A stretch of 64,000 bases of DNA from JAEUKH01 sp964447205 (GTDB lineage Bacteria; Myxococcota_A; Polyangia; Polyangiales; Ga0077539): contig CAYUSB010000011.1 in assembly GCA_964447205.1 (NCBI GenBank), positions 62,001 to 126,000 of the forward strand, given 5' to 3'. The notes under the pieces are model-generated. The model was not told where the DNA came from and did not search any database. It saw only the letters and a list, made by a program, of their open reading frames with translations. The translations under genes were made by a program, and so were the position numbers. Shown here in pieces: positions 1 through 8,011 of the stretch. Position 1 is the stretch's first letter; each line of letters opens with the position of its first letter.

Positions 1-1468
1 CCCGCGGACGCCCTGAACTCTGCGATACGGCCGCTCCCCGCGCCACCCGGAGCAGGGCCCGCGCGAGGGCCCCCCCGAGATCGGCCACCTCGTTGTCGGC
101 TACGGTCCGGGCGTCGAGGAGCAGCCCCCCCGCGATAACACGCCCCACCACCGCGGGAGAACCCGCCCGCAAGGCCTCGGCCAGCCCGCCCGGGGAGACC
201 CCCTCTACACGCACGGCCGCGCTCGCGACCCGGGCCTCGGGGAGGGTTCCGCCCCCGACCCGGCCTTCGCTCGGAACGACCGTGAGCTTCACCCCCGTCG
301 GCAGGGCTCCCTCCGCGAGGGCTCCCCCCACCGCCGCCAGGATGGCCTCGGCCCGGGCCTCCACCGCACCCACCGGGGCCCCGAGGGCCGCCAACACAGG
401 GAGAGCCGTGACGGCCGTGCCGTCCTCGTACGTCTGCAGAGCCGCGTCGAGGGCCGCCAGAACCAGCCTCCCCGGCCGCAGGGCGCGCAAGAGCGGGTGC
501 CGACGGAGCCGCTCGACCCACACCCCCTCCCCCGCCACCAGCCCCGCCTGAGGGCCCCCCAGGAGCTTGTCGCCCGAACACAACACCAGCCCCACCCCCG
601 CGGCCAGGGCCTCGCGGGGGGTAGGTTCGTGCGGGAGCCCGAGGGTCCGGGTGTCGATCAGGGCCCCCGACCCGAGGTCTTCGACGAAGGCAATCCCCGC
701 CGCCCGGGCCATGTCCGCGATGCCCTCCCGCGGGGCCTCCTCGGTAAACCCCCGGAGCACGAAGTTGCTCCGATGCACCCGCAGGATCACCCCCACCTCG
801 GGCCCCATCGCCCGCGCGTAGTCCGCGAGGCGGGTCCGGTTGGTCGTGCCCACCTCGACCAGCCGGGCCCCGCACGCCGCGATCACGTCGGGGATCCGAA
901 ACCCTCCCCCGATCTCGACCAGCTCGCCCCGCGAGACCAGCACCGTCCGACCCGCGGCCAGGGCCGTGCAGGCCAGGAGCACCGCCGCCGCGCAGTTGTT
1001 GACCACCAGGGCGTCCTCGGCCCCGAGGAGGGCTCCGAGGCGCCGCAGGAGGGGGCGGTCGCGGTGCCCCCTGCGCCCCGTGGCGAGGTCAAACTCCAGG
1101 GCCGTGTAGCCTGTGACGGCCTCGGCGAGGCGGGCCACCTGGGCGGCCCCGAGGGGGGCCCGGCCGAGGTTGGTGTGCAAGACGACCCCCGTGGCGTTGA
1201 GGACCCGACCCCAGGCAGGCTGTCGGGCCCGGGTGACGGCCTCGACCAGACGCCGGGCCGCGAGGTCGGTGAGGGCCGCACGGTCGGGGGGGAGGGCTCC
1301 CGACAACAAAGGGCCCCGCATCGCGTCCAGGACCTCCGCCAGGAGGACCCGGGTGGCCTCGCGGGGATGGTGGAGGGCGCGCACCGCGGCGGCCCCGAGC
1401 ACGGCGTGTGCGGGGGGTAGGGCGCGCAGGGCGGTGGCGTCCCGTTCCACAGGGCGAGACCCTACCAC
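1..1468 (-). CDS. selA: L-seryl-tRNA(Sec) selenium transferase, 3' end cut by window edge
   Basis: SelA is the PLP enzyme that converts seryl-tRNA(Sec) to selenocysteinyl-tRNA(Sec) with selenophosphate, in the cytoplasm. Reading leftward, the frame gives the family motifs in order: NATGVVLHTNLGRAPLG near residue 100, then NNCAAAVLLA, GGGFRIPDVI, RVHRSNFVLRGF, EDLGSGALID and the PLP-lysine motif SGDKLLGGPQAG. The reading frame is still open at base 1, so the last residues lie outside the window. The start is uncertain: GTG at 1468 or GTG at 1450, neither with a strong Shine-Dalgarno. The gene is divergent from the small membrane protein at 1624. Its presence implies selenoprotein synthesis; selB, selC and selD are not in the window. 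The identity is sure; only the start is in doubt. Confidence 0.93.
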   Translation of the reverse strand, partial: MVGSRPVERDATALRALPPAHAVLGAAAVRALHHPREATRVLLAEVLDAMRGPLLSGALPPDRAALTDLAARRLVEAVTRARQPAWGRVLNATGVVLHTNLGRAPLGAAQVARLAEAVTGYTALEFDLATGRRGHRDRPLLRRLGALLGAEDALVVNNCAAAVLLACTALAAGRTVLVSRGELVEIGGGFRIPDVIAACGARLVEVGTTNRTRLADYARAMGPEVGVILRVHRSNFVLRGFTEEAPREGIADMARAAGIAFVEDLGSGALIDTRTLGLPHEPTPREALAAGVGLVLCSGDKLLGGPQAGLVAGEGVWVERLRRHPLLRALRPGRLVLAALDAALQTYEDGTAVTALPVLAALGAPVGAVEARAEAILAAVGGALAEGALPTGVKLTVVPSEGRVGGGTLPEARVASAAVRVEGVSPGGLAEALRAGSPAVVGRVIAGGLLLDARTVADNEVADLGGALARALLRVARGAAVSQSSGRPR

Positions 1469-1623
1469 CAGGACCGCGGGCGATGCCCAATAGTTGCAGC
1501 CCGGGTCTGGTACAACGCCCGTCGGCCGAGCGCCCCCGGCGGCTTGACACCCAGAACCGATGGGGTTCTCATCGGAGTCCACTTCACGCAGCAGGGCCTC
1601 GCACCCCCCGGAGTCCGCCCACC

Positions 1624-2283
1624 ATGGACCGTCGCCCTTCTCCCGCCCCTGCGTCCTCCCCCTTGCCCTCGCTCGACGAGGTTCGTACGGAGGGGCCGAC
1701 CCCGCCCGAGCCGCGCGGGCCCGAGCCGGGAGCATCGGGTCGTCGGATGGTGTCCCTCACCGTGGCCGCCGGGGTGGCCGCCGTCGCGGGGGGAGCGGTC
1801 TATGCCGCCGACGCCCCCGTGTGCGGGACGACCCGGGTCGACGAGCTCCAGGCCCACGCGAGCACCGCAGCCCAGAGCCTGCGCCGCGGAGACGTGTCTC
1901 AGACCGTCCGCGAGATCGGCCTCGCATTGGGGTGGGTGCGCCACACGACCACGACCCCGCACGGCCCGATCGAGCCCGACATCCCCTCGCCCGGGGAGGC
2001 CCCGACGGTCACCACGGCGCCCCTCGAATCGCCCCCCATCCATCGCCCCGGGGCCGAGATGCGGGTCAACCCCACGCCCCCCCCGGTCGTCGACGGGGCC
2101 GTCCCGCGGGTGCAGCCCACGCCGCCGCGGGTGACCGCGCCTCCCCCGGGAGCCCCGCCCCGCGTGCAGCCGTCGTCGCCGCACGACGGTCGCGTCCAGC
2201 CCCACCCCGAGTCCCCCGTGCAGATCCAAGGGGGGATCTCCTCGGTCACCCTGCACCCCGCCCCCACCACCCGCCGGGGCTGA
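1624..2283 (+). CDS. Hypothetical proline-rich protein with one membrane segment
   Basis: I do not recognise a family. The 219-residue product has a hydrophilic N-terminus, one hydrophobic segment at about residues 40-60 (MVSLTVAAGVAAVAGG), a short charged region, then a Pro/Thr/Val-rich tail (about residues 120-219) with repeated 'PRVQP' units. This suggests a type II single-pass protein with an extended periplasmic linker. The start is the ATG at 1624; no strong ribosome site is visible. A TTGACA at 1544-1549 could be a -35 element, but the -10 match is poor. Third-position GC bias supports coding. The gene stands alone between divergent selA and the phosphotransferase gene. Confidence 0.6.
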   Translation: MDRRPSPAPASSPLPSLDEVRTEGPTPPEPRGPEPGASGRRMVSLTVAAGVAAVAGGAVYAADAPVCGTTRVDELQAHASTAAQSLRRGDVSQTVREIGLALGWVRHTTTTPHGPIEPDIPSPGEAPTVTTAPLESPPIHRPGAEMRVNPTPPPVVDGAVPRVQPTPPRVTAPPPGAPPRVQPSSPHDGRVQPHPESPVQIQGGISSVTLHPAPTTRRG

Positions 2284-2349
2284 AACCCGCCCGTTTCTTC
2301 CCGCGGGATCGTCTCCTCGCCGAATGCCCGCTACACCCCGCCTCCCGCC

Positions 2350-3297
2350 ATGACTCCCGCCCTGCCCGCGACGGCCGCTGCCGACCTCGCTCAGGCCCCG
2401 CCGCCTGCCCACGACCCCGCCGTCGTCATCGCGGCGGTCGAGGCGGCCCTGCCCGGAGCCCGGGTCACCACCATCACTCCGCTCTGGGGCGGCATGTCGG
2501 CCGAGCTCCACGCCCTCGTGTTCGAGGATGGGCGCGAGGTCGTCGTGCGCTATCCGCACCCCTACCAGGGCACCCTCCACCCCGACCCTGTGGCCCACGA
2601 GCGCGACACCCTCGCGGCCTTGTACGCCGCCGGGTTGCCCGTCCCGGCTCCCCTCGCGATTGCGGGTTCGGGCGACGACCGCTGCCTCGTGATGCAGCGC
2701 CTGCCCGGCCATCCTCTCGTCGCGCCCTCCGACCCCGATCACTACGTGCGGGTGATGGCCGAGACCCTCGCCCACATCCACACGACCCCCGTCGCGGCCT
2801 TCGGGTTTCTGCCTGAGACCCGCTCCAGCCCGAAGCCGCCAGGAGCGTCCATGGACGACGACCTGCGAGAGTCCGAGGTCCGGGCGGCCCTGGGACGTTG
2901 GGGTGCGGTGACGCTCGGCCCGACGGTGCTGCGCCACGGCGACTTCTGGCCCGGCAACGTGCTCTGGGTGGACGACCGGCTGACGGGGGTGATCGACTGG
3001 GAGAACGCCCTCCGCGGCCCTGCCCTGGCCGACCTCGCCATCACCCGCCTCGACCTGTGGTGGGCCCTCGGACGCGCGGCCATGGAGGCCTTTACGGCCC
3101 ACTACCTCCGCCTCCACCCCCTCCCCCTCGACCTCCTCCCCTACTGGGACCTGCGCACCGCCCTGCGCCCCATGGGCGACCTCGCCGGGTGGTCGGCCCC
3201 CTACGCCGCCCTCGGGCGCTTCGACGTGACCCACGCCACCATGCGGGCAGACCTCCTGGCCTTCCTCGACCAGGCCCTGTCCCATCCCAGCTCCTGA
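2350..3297 (+). CDS. APH-family phosphotransferase (aminoglycoside/choline kinase fold)
   Basis: The 315-residue protein has the APH fold: an N-lobe with 'VVVRYPHPY' and 'CLVMQRLPGHPL', the catalytic loop HGDFWPGNVLW at about residues 197-207 (catalytic Asp and Asn) and the metal-binding VIDWENA at about 214-220. Members transfer phosphate from ATP to small hydroxylated substrates such as aminoglycosides, homoserine, choline or fructosamine; the substrate cannot be told here. The length is normal. No resistance-specific signature is apparent, so calling it a drug-resistance gene would be unjustified. The start is the ATG at 2350, 66 bp after the preceding stop. A large GC-rich inverted repeat follows the gene and may serve as its terminator. 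Confidence 0.85.
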   Translation: MTPALPATAAADLAQAPPPAHDPAVVIAAVEAALPGARVTTITPLWGGMSAELHALVFEDGREVVVRYPHPYQGTLHPDPVAHERDTLAALYAAGLPVPAPLAIAGSGDDRCLVMQRLPGHPLVAPSDPDHYVRVMAETLAHIHTTPVAAFGFLPETRSSPKPPGASMDDDLRESEVRAALGRWGAVTLGPTVLRHGDFWPGNVLWVDDRLTGVIDWENALRGPALADLAITRLDLWWALGRAAMEAFTAHYLRLHPLPLDLLPYWDLRTALRPMGDLAGWSAPYAALGRFDVTHATMRADLLAFLDQALSHPSS

Positions 3298-3313
3298 CTA
3301 CGCATTGGCCCAA

Positions 3314-3427
3314 GGTGTAGGTGGATGTGGGTATCCCGGCGTGCCCCCACCCCCCGGCCCCCGCCCCCGCGGGAGCGAGGGCAGGGGGGGGGTGGGGGCA
3401 CGTCGAGCTGCCTACACCAACCTACAC
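3314..3427. repeat. Long GC-rich inverted repeat, intergenic
   Basis: Nested inverted repeats fill this gap. The outer arms are GGTGTAGG (3314-3321) and CCTACACC (3411-3418), with a further CCTACAC at 3420-3426. The inner arms are 16 bp and perfect: CGTGCCCCCACCCCCC at 3340-3355 against 3387-3402. The 31-nt loop pairs again (GCCC/GGGC). It could act as a bidirectional terminator, but the left-arm sequence (GTGTAGGTGG followed by GGCGTGCCCCC) recurs at 20103-20126. That argues for a dispersed extragenic element rather than a plain terminator. Confidence 0.7.
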
Positions 3428-3567
3428 TATTAGCTAATGCGTAGCAGCTCCTGACCAGGGGGCGAGCCCGACGCTCTCCCGCGTCGACGTGCGCCCGCGA
3501 CCGTCCATCGTGGCAGCCGAAGAGGCCGTGCATGAATGGTTGAGGGCCTGCATCCAACGCAGTGAAG

Positions 3568-6500
3568 ATGGGGAAATTCACATCGCCGCTGTGCAGAGAT
3601 GCGTGGCCCGTCACCGGCCTGACACTTATAATTGCTGGACTCGGATCCGGATGCGCCATGGATGCGCCAGAAACAGCGCTCCCTGCCGGGTCGGTGCTGC
3701 CATCCGCACCGCTTGCGCTCGCGCCGAGTCAGGGCGGGGTTACGCTCCTTTGGGCGGGCCTGCAGCCGCTGTCGGCGCAGGTCACGAGCGAGGGCCTGGG
3801 GCCCGTCTCCGAGACGCGACGCGAGGCCGACGGCACAGTCACGCTGGTGCACCGCGGCGGGGTCGAGGAGCGCTGGACGGTGACCTCCGCCGAGGCCGAG
3901 CAGTCGTGGCGGTTTCCGTCGCGTCCGGCGGGCGATCGCATCGCGGTCGACGTGGATTTCGAGGGGGCGCGCTTCGAGCACGTCGGCGACGACGGGGTGT
4001 GGCTGCGTCTGCCCACGGGCGAGACGATTCGTTACGGGCACGCGACCTGGGTCGACGCCGCCGGTCGACGCACCGCGGTCCGCTCCCGTTGGAACGGCGC
4101 CCGGGTGGCGCTCGAAGTCCCCGCCGAGGTCGTCGCCGCCACCGCGTGGCCGGCGGTGCTCGACCCGCTGGTGTCGCGGGTGTTCGCGGTCGACTCGGCC
4201 ATTGTCTCCTACCCCCGCACCAGAATGGAGCGCCCGGCCGCAGCCTTCAACAACGGCGTCCACCTCGCCGCGTGGCTCGCGCACGTCCCCATCGACGGAC
4301 GTTTTACGACGTACCCCGCCATCCAGTTTGCCCGGGTGAGCCCCACGGGCGTGGTGCTCGACCCCTACGGCATCAACGCGCCCCATCGGACCGCCAACCG
4401 TCGTAATCCGACCGTCGCCGCGTTCGGGTCGGGTTTCCTCCTCGCGTGGGACGAGGATGGCGGCCAGTCCTTCGCCGTCCGCGTCGACGTCGGGGGCCGC
4501 GTGCTGGATCTCACCCCCACGAGGCTCAACCTCGGCCACTCGCCCGCGGCGGCCTGCCACCCCGACGGCTGCGTCGTCGTCACCACGGCCGGGGCGGTGC
4601 GGCTGGGGGCCGACGGCGCGGTGCTCGGCCCGGCGGCGAGCGCGATCCCCTCGGGCCTGGAGTCGCCAACGATCGTACGCACCGCCAGCGGGTACGTGGC
4701 CGCCTGGGCGGCGCGGCCCCTCGGGGGGCCGAGCGACGTGTTTTTCCTCCGCCTCCGTCGCGACGGCACGGCCATCGACACGGCGCCGCAGACCGCGACC
4801 TTCGCGGCGTCCAACCGCCAGACGCCCCGCATCGCGTCGGATGGCACCCGCGCCCTGCTGGTCTGGAACGCCACGGTCGGCAGCGGCTCCCGCGCCCCCG
4901 GCATCTACGGGGTGGTCATCCCGCCGAGCGGCCCCGCGCCGACCTCGCCCCTCTTCTTCTCCACGACCTCGCCGTCGCTCCCGGATGTGGCGTGGGACGG
5001 GGTCAACTACCTCGTCACCTGGCAGACCCACCCCTTCGGCACGGTGCGGGTGACGCCGTCGGGGACCATCCTCGACACCACGCCGCGCCTGGTAGAGCCC
5101 ACAACCCCGCTGGCGGCGGGGGCCCCAGTGCTCAGCGTTGGCACCGGCGGGCCGCAGGCGTTCTGGCTGTGGTCTGGCGACGGCACGTCGTACACCACGC
5201 GCCTCGGGCCCGACGGGCGCTCCGTCGCGCCGCCGGTGCGGCTGTCCCTCGCCGCGACACTCCAAGTGTCACCCGCCAGCGCGTGGGACGGGAACCAGTT
5301 CGTCGTGGCCTGGCTCGACACGGTCGACCCCACGACCGCGGGCCAGCAGGTGGTGCGTGCGGCGCGAATCACCCGCACGGGTGCGGTGCTCGACCGGCCC
5401 CCGCTCATCCTCACGAGCGCCCGGGACGCGCGCGCTCCGTCCGAGATCGCGACGGACGGCAACAACTACGCCGCGCTGGCGTCTGGATCGAGCGATCCGA
5501 GCCCGGTCTCCGCGGTGCGCTTCACCGCCGCCGGGCCCTCCCCCGGGGGCTACACGCCCTTCGGCCCCACGAGCGTCAACGCCTTCCTTGGTTTCCAGTG
5601 GATCCGGGGCCGCACCAACAACCTCCTGCTGACGCGAGACCGGCGGGCGACGCGAATGAGCGGCTCCGGTGCGGTGCTCGATGCCTTCCCCATCCCGCTG
5701 GGCTGGCCCTACGCCCACCGCGGCGGCTTCGACGGCAACAACTACTTCATCGTAGGGGGCGGCTACGGCGCGCGGATCACCGCGGACGGCGACCTCATCG
5801 ACACGACACCACGCCGACTCGACCCGATGCCGCTCATCAGCTCGCAGTTCAACACCTACACCTCCTCGGTCTCCTATGCGGGCGGCAGCTACCTGGTGAC
5901 CTGGCGGTCGGGGGGCAATGTGTTGGGCATCATCGTTCGCACCACCGCCGAGGTGGCCGATGTGACGCCGCGCACCTTCGGGCCGGCGAACAACTACTGG
6001 CAGACGGCAGACGGCATCAACCACGTGCTGGTCTACCAATCCAGTGCGGGCGCCCTGTCGGCCCAGCGGGTCAACGCGGCCGGGGCGCCGATCGACCCCA
6101 CCCCGCTGCCGCTCTCGACAGGGCACCCGTTCTACGCGACGGAGGTGTCGGTCGCGTCCAACTCCACCGGCCAGACCCTGGTGACCTCCACGCAGTTTGA
6201 CCCCGCCGTCAACGCATCGCGGGTCGTCGTGCAGATCATCGACACAACCGCTACGGGCATTGAAGACGCGGGCGTCGACGCCGGGCCGGTCGACAGCGGG
6301 CCGGTTGATGGGGGCGTCGACAGCGGGCCGGTCGACAGCGGCGTGGTCACCGACAACGGACCCGCGGACGGCGGCCCCACCATGGACGACGCGAGCGCAG
6401 ACGCGGGACGCGACGTCGGGGTCTCGCCGCTCGACGTGGGGCGCGATATGGGCGTGGACGTTTTCGTTGACGCCGGGGCCGTCCCCATCGGCGACGCGGC

Positions 6501-6681
6501 GACGGACGCGACGTCCGCAGCCGATGCGCCCGTAGGGGGAGGGGACACTGGCGGCGGGTTCTGCACGGCGCGCCCCGGGTCGTCCGGTCGGCATACCGGC
6601 GAGGGATGGCTGGTCGCAGGCATCGTGGCAGTGGCCGCTGGGCGTCGGCGCAAACGCCCCGCACAAGCGACCGGTCGCTGA
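3568..6681 (+). CDS. Large secreted protein with Asp/Gly/Val linker and MYXO-CTERM-like tail
   Basis: The product has about 1,038 residues. An N-terminal signal ends in LGSGC, so either lipidation or signal peptidase I cleavage is possible. The body (residues about 40-890) has recurring segments such as 'AWDGNQFVVAWLD', 'DGNNYFIVGG' and 'RITRTGAVLD' spaced about 50-60 residues apart, as in secreted beta-propeller-like proteins. It is followed by a low-complexity linker of 'DAGPVDSG' type and a C-terminus with Cys, a hydrophobic stretch (GWLVAGIVAVAAG) and RRRKR. Such Cys-TM-Arg tails (MYXO-CTERM class) direct cell-surface sorting in myxobacteria. The start is ATG 3568; an in-frame GTG two codons earlier is possible. 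Function unknown. Confidence 0.8.
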   Translation: MGKFTSPLCRDAWPVTGLTLIIAGLGSGCAMDAPETALPAGSVLPSAPLALAPSQGGVTLLWAGLQPLSAQVTSEGLGPVSETRREADGTVTLVHRGGVEERWTVTSAEAEQSWRFPSRPAGDRIAVDVDFEGARFEHVGDDGVWLRLPTGETIRYGHATWVDAAGRRTAVRSRWNGARVALEVPAEVVAATAWPAVLDPLVSRVFAVDSAIVSYPRTRMERPAAAFNNGVHLAAWLAHVPIDGRFTTYPAIQFARVSPTGVVLDPYGINAPHRTANRRNPTVAAFGSGFLLAWDEDGGQSFAVRVDVGGRVLDLTPTRLNLGHSPAAACHPDGCVVVTTAGAVRLGADGAVLGPAASAIPSGLESPTIVRTASGYVAAWAARPLGGPSDVFFLRLRRDGTAIDTAPQTATFAASNRQTPRIASDGTRALLVWNATVGSGSRAPGIYGVVIPPSGPAPTSPLFFSTTSPSLPDVAWDGVNYLVTWQTHPFGTVRVTPSGTILDTTPRLVEPTTPLAAGAPVLSVGTGGPQAFWLWSGDGTSYTTRLGPDGRSVAPPVRLSLAATLQVSPASAWDGNQFVVAWLDTVDPTTAGQQVVRAARITRTGAVLDRPPLILTSARDARAPSEIATDGNNYAALASGSSDPSPVSAVRFTAAGPSPGGYTPFGPTSVNAFLGFQWIRGRTNNLLLTRDRRATRMSGSGAVLDAFPIPLGWPYAHRGGFDGNNYFIVGGGYGARITADGDLIDTTPRRLDPMPLISSQFNTYTSSVSYAGGSYLVTWRSGGNVLGIIVRTTAEVADVTPRTFGPANNYWQTADGINHVLVYQSSAGALSAQRVNAAGAPIDPTPLPLSTGHPFYATEVSVASNSTGQTLVTSTQFDPAVNASRVVVQIIDTTATGIEDAGVDAGPVDSGPVDGGVDSGPVDSGVVTDNGPADGGPTMDDASADAGRDVGVSPLDVGRDMGVDVFVDAGAVPIGDAATDATSAADAPVGGGDTGGGFCTARPGSSGRHTGEGWLVAGIVAVAAGRRRKRPAQATGR

Positions 6682-6792
6682 GGTCTCCTGCGTACCGCTC
6701 CGCACACGTCCGAACCCACCTCAGCGGTCCCTGACCAGGGTCGAGCTCGATCCCCCTTCGCCTCGGCCCCGTGAGGCATTACCCTCCGCCCC

Positions 6793-7602
6793 ATGACCCC
6801 ACGCACGGACGTGTTTCGCGAGGGACTCCTCGTCGGCAAGAGCGCCTTCATCACCGGCGGCACCAGCGGGATCAACCTCGCCATCGCCGAACGCCTCGTG
6901 CGCGCGGGGGCCTCGGTCGCCATCCTCGGGCGCAAGGCCGACAAGGCCGAGGCCGCGGCCGAGCGGCTCCGAGCGGCGGCCTATGGGGGAGCGAAGGTCT
7001 TGCCGCTCCTGGCGGACGTACGCGACTACGAGACCCTGTCGGCCCGCCTCGGCGAGGCCCGGGCCGCTCACGGCGAGATCGACGTGCTCGTGTGCGGGGC
7101 CGCGGGCAACTTCCCCGCGCCTGCCCTGGGGATGTCGGCCAATGGGTTCAAGGCGGTGGTGGACATCGACCTCCTGGGCACCTTCAACGCCTGCCGGGCG
7201 GCGTACGAGCACCTGCGTAAACCCGGAGCCGCGGTGGTCAACGTGTCGGCCCCCCAGGCCTTCATGCCCACTGCGATGCAGGCCCATGTGTGTGCGGCCA
7301 AGAGCGGGGTCGACATGGTCACCCGGGTGCTTGCCATCGAGTGGGGGGCGGCGGGGGTTCGGGTCAATAGCATCTCGCCCGGACCCGTCGAGGGCACCGA
7401 GGGGATGGCGCGACTCACGCCCACCGACGAGGCCCGCCGCCGGGTCGAGGGGGGCATCCCCGTCGGGCGCTTCGCCACCGGGGAGGAGATCGCCGACGTG
7501 GCCTTCTTCCTCGCCTCCCCCGCGGCCTCGTACATCACCGGGGCCGTGATGGTGTGCGACGGAGGCTGGTCGCTCCTGGGCTCTGGGGTGCTGTTCGGCT
7601 GA
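6793..7602 (+). CDS. SDR-family oxidoreductase, 2,4-dienoyl-CoA-reductase-like
   Basis: This is a 269-residue NAD(P)H-dependent short-chain dehydrogenase. The cofactor motif TGGTSGI lies at about residues 20-26, followed by 'CGAAGNF' (the NNAG equivalent) and 'NVSAPQ'. The 'HVCAAKSGVDMVTR' segment keeps the active-site Lys but has Cys where classical SDRs have Tyr. This, and the later 'RVNSISPGPVEGTEGMARL' block, match the peroxisomal-type 2,4-dienoyl-CoA reductase branch, which does not rely on the classical Tyr. The probable role is reduction of polyunsaturated acyl-CoA in beta-oxidation. No beta-oxidation neighbours are seen. The stop is 17 bp from the stop of the convergent small lipoprotein. 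Confidence 0.85.
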   Translation: MTPRTDVFREGLLVGKSAFITGGTSGINLAIAERLVRAGASVAILGRKADKAEAAAERLRAAAYGGAKVLPLLADVRDYETLSARLGEARAAHGEIDVLVCGAAGNFPAPALGMSANGFKAVVDIDLLGTFNACRAAYEHLRKPGAAVVNVSAPQAFMPTAMQAHVCAAKSGVDMVTRVLAIEWGAAGVRVNSISPGPVEGTEGMARLTPTDEARRRVEGGIPVGRFATGEEIADVAFFLASPAASYITGAVMVCDGGWSLLGSGVLFG

Positions 7603-7619
7603 GCCCCGCCACCGTCCGC

Positions 7620-7913
7620 TCAGTCGCCCCGGCACATCCGTCGGCCGTCCTTGCTCCGGCAGCGGAGGTTGTCGGCGCAGTCGCCGTCGACGCTGCAGGG
7701 CTGCCAGCAGATGCGCCCCTCGCAGTAGCCGCCGCTGGGGCAGTCGCGGTCCGACCCGCAGCCCGCCGTGCACATCCCGCGGCCGCACTTGCCCTCCGTG
7801 CAGCAGTAGAGTCCGCCGTTGCAGCTCCGGGCGTCACTGCGGCAGTCGTCGCCCAGGGGCGCGGTGCAGGCTCCGACCGACAGGGCCGCGGATACGAAGA
7901 ACGCCTTCCACAT
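7620..7913 (-). CDS. Small cysteine-rich lipoprotein
   Basis: The 97-residue product starts with MWKAFFVSAALSVGAC, a lipoprotein signal with a VGAC lipobox. The mature part is Cys-rich (about 15 Cys) in repeated blocks such as 'CRSDARSCNGGLYCC', 'CGSDRDCPSGGYCEG' and 'CSVDGDCADNLRC', resembling the disulfide modules of many secreted myxobacterial proteins. I chose ATG 7913 because AAGGAG lies 8 bp upstream and a signal peptide follows at once; a longer open frame to 7973 has neither. It is convergent with the SDR gene. Function unknown. Confidence 0.75.
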   Translation of the reverse strand: MWKAFFVSAALSVGACTAPLGDDCRSDARSCNGGLYCCTEGKCGRGMCTAGCGSDRDCPSGGYCEGRICWQPCSVDGDCADNLRCRSKDGRRMCRGD

Positions 7914-8011
7914 GGTGCCGAACTCCTTGAAGGTTGCCGCGCACAGGCGCAGACCAGCCCACGAGAGTGCCACAGGCCATCGCCCAAGGGGGGCCCAACG
8001 CGACGGGGACC

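Noticed and set aside
1544..1572. Promoter for the gene at 1624 (TTGACA plus TCTCAT)
   Set aside because: The -35 is perfect, but the -10 is poor; a single match in 1 kb of intergenic and coding DNA is not enough.
1462..3285. Long open frame antisense to the small membrane protein and phosphotransferase genes
   Set aside because: It has no start signal and gives Arg/Gly/His-rich nonsense, as expected opposite GC-rich genes; the forward genes carry clear motifs.
2350..3297. Antibiotic resistance gene
   Set aside because: The APH fold is shared by many metabolic kinases and there is no subgroup signature or mobile context.
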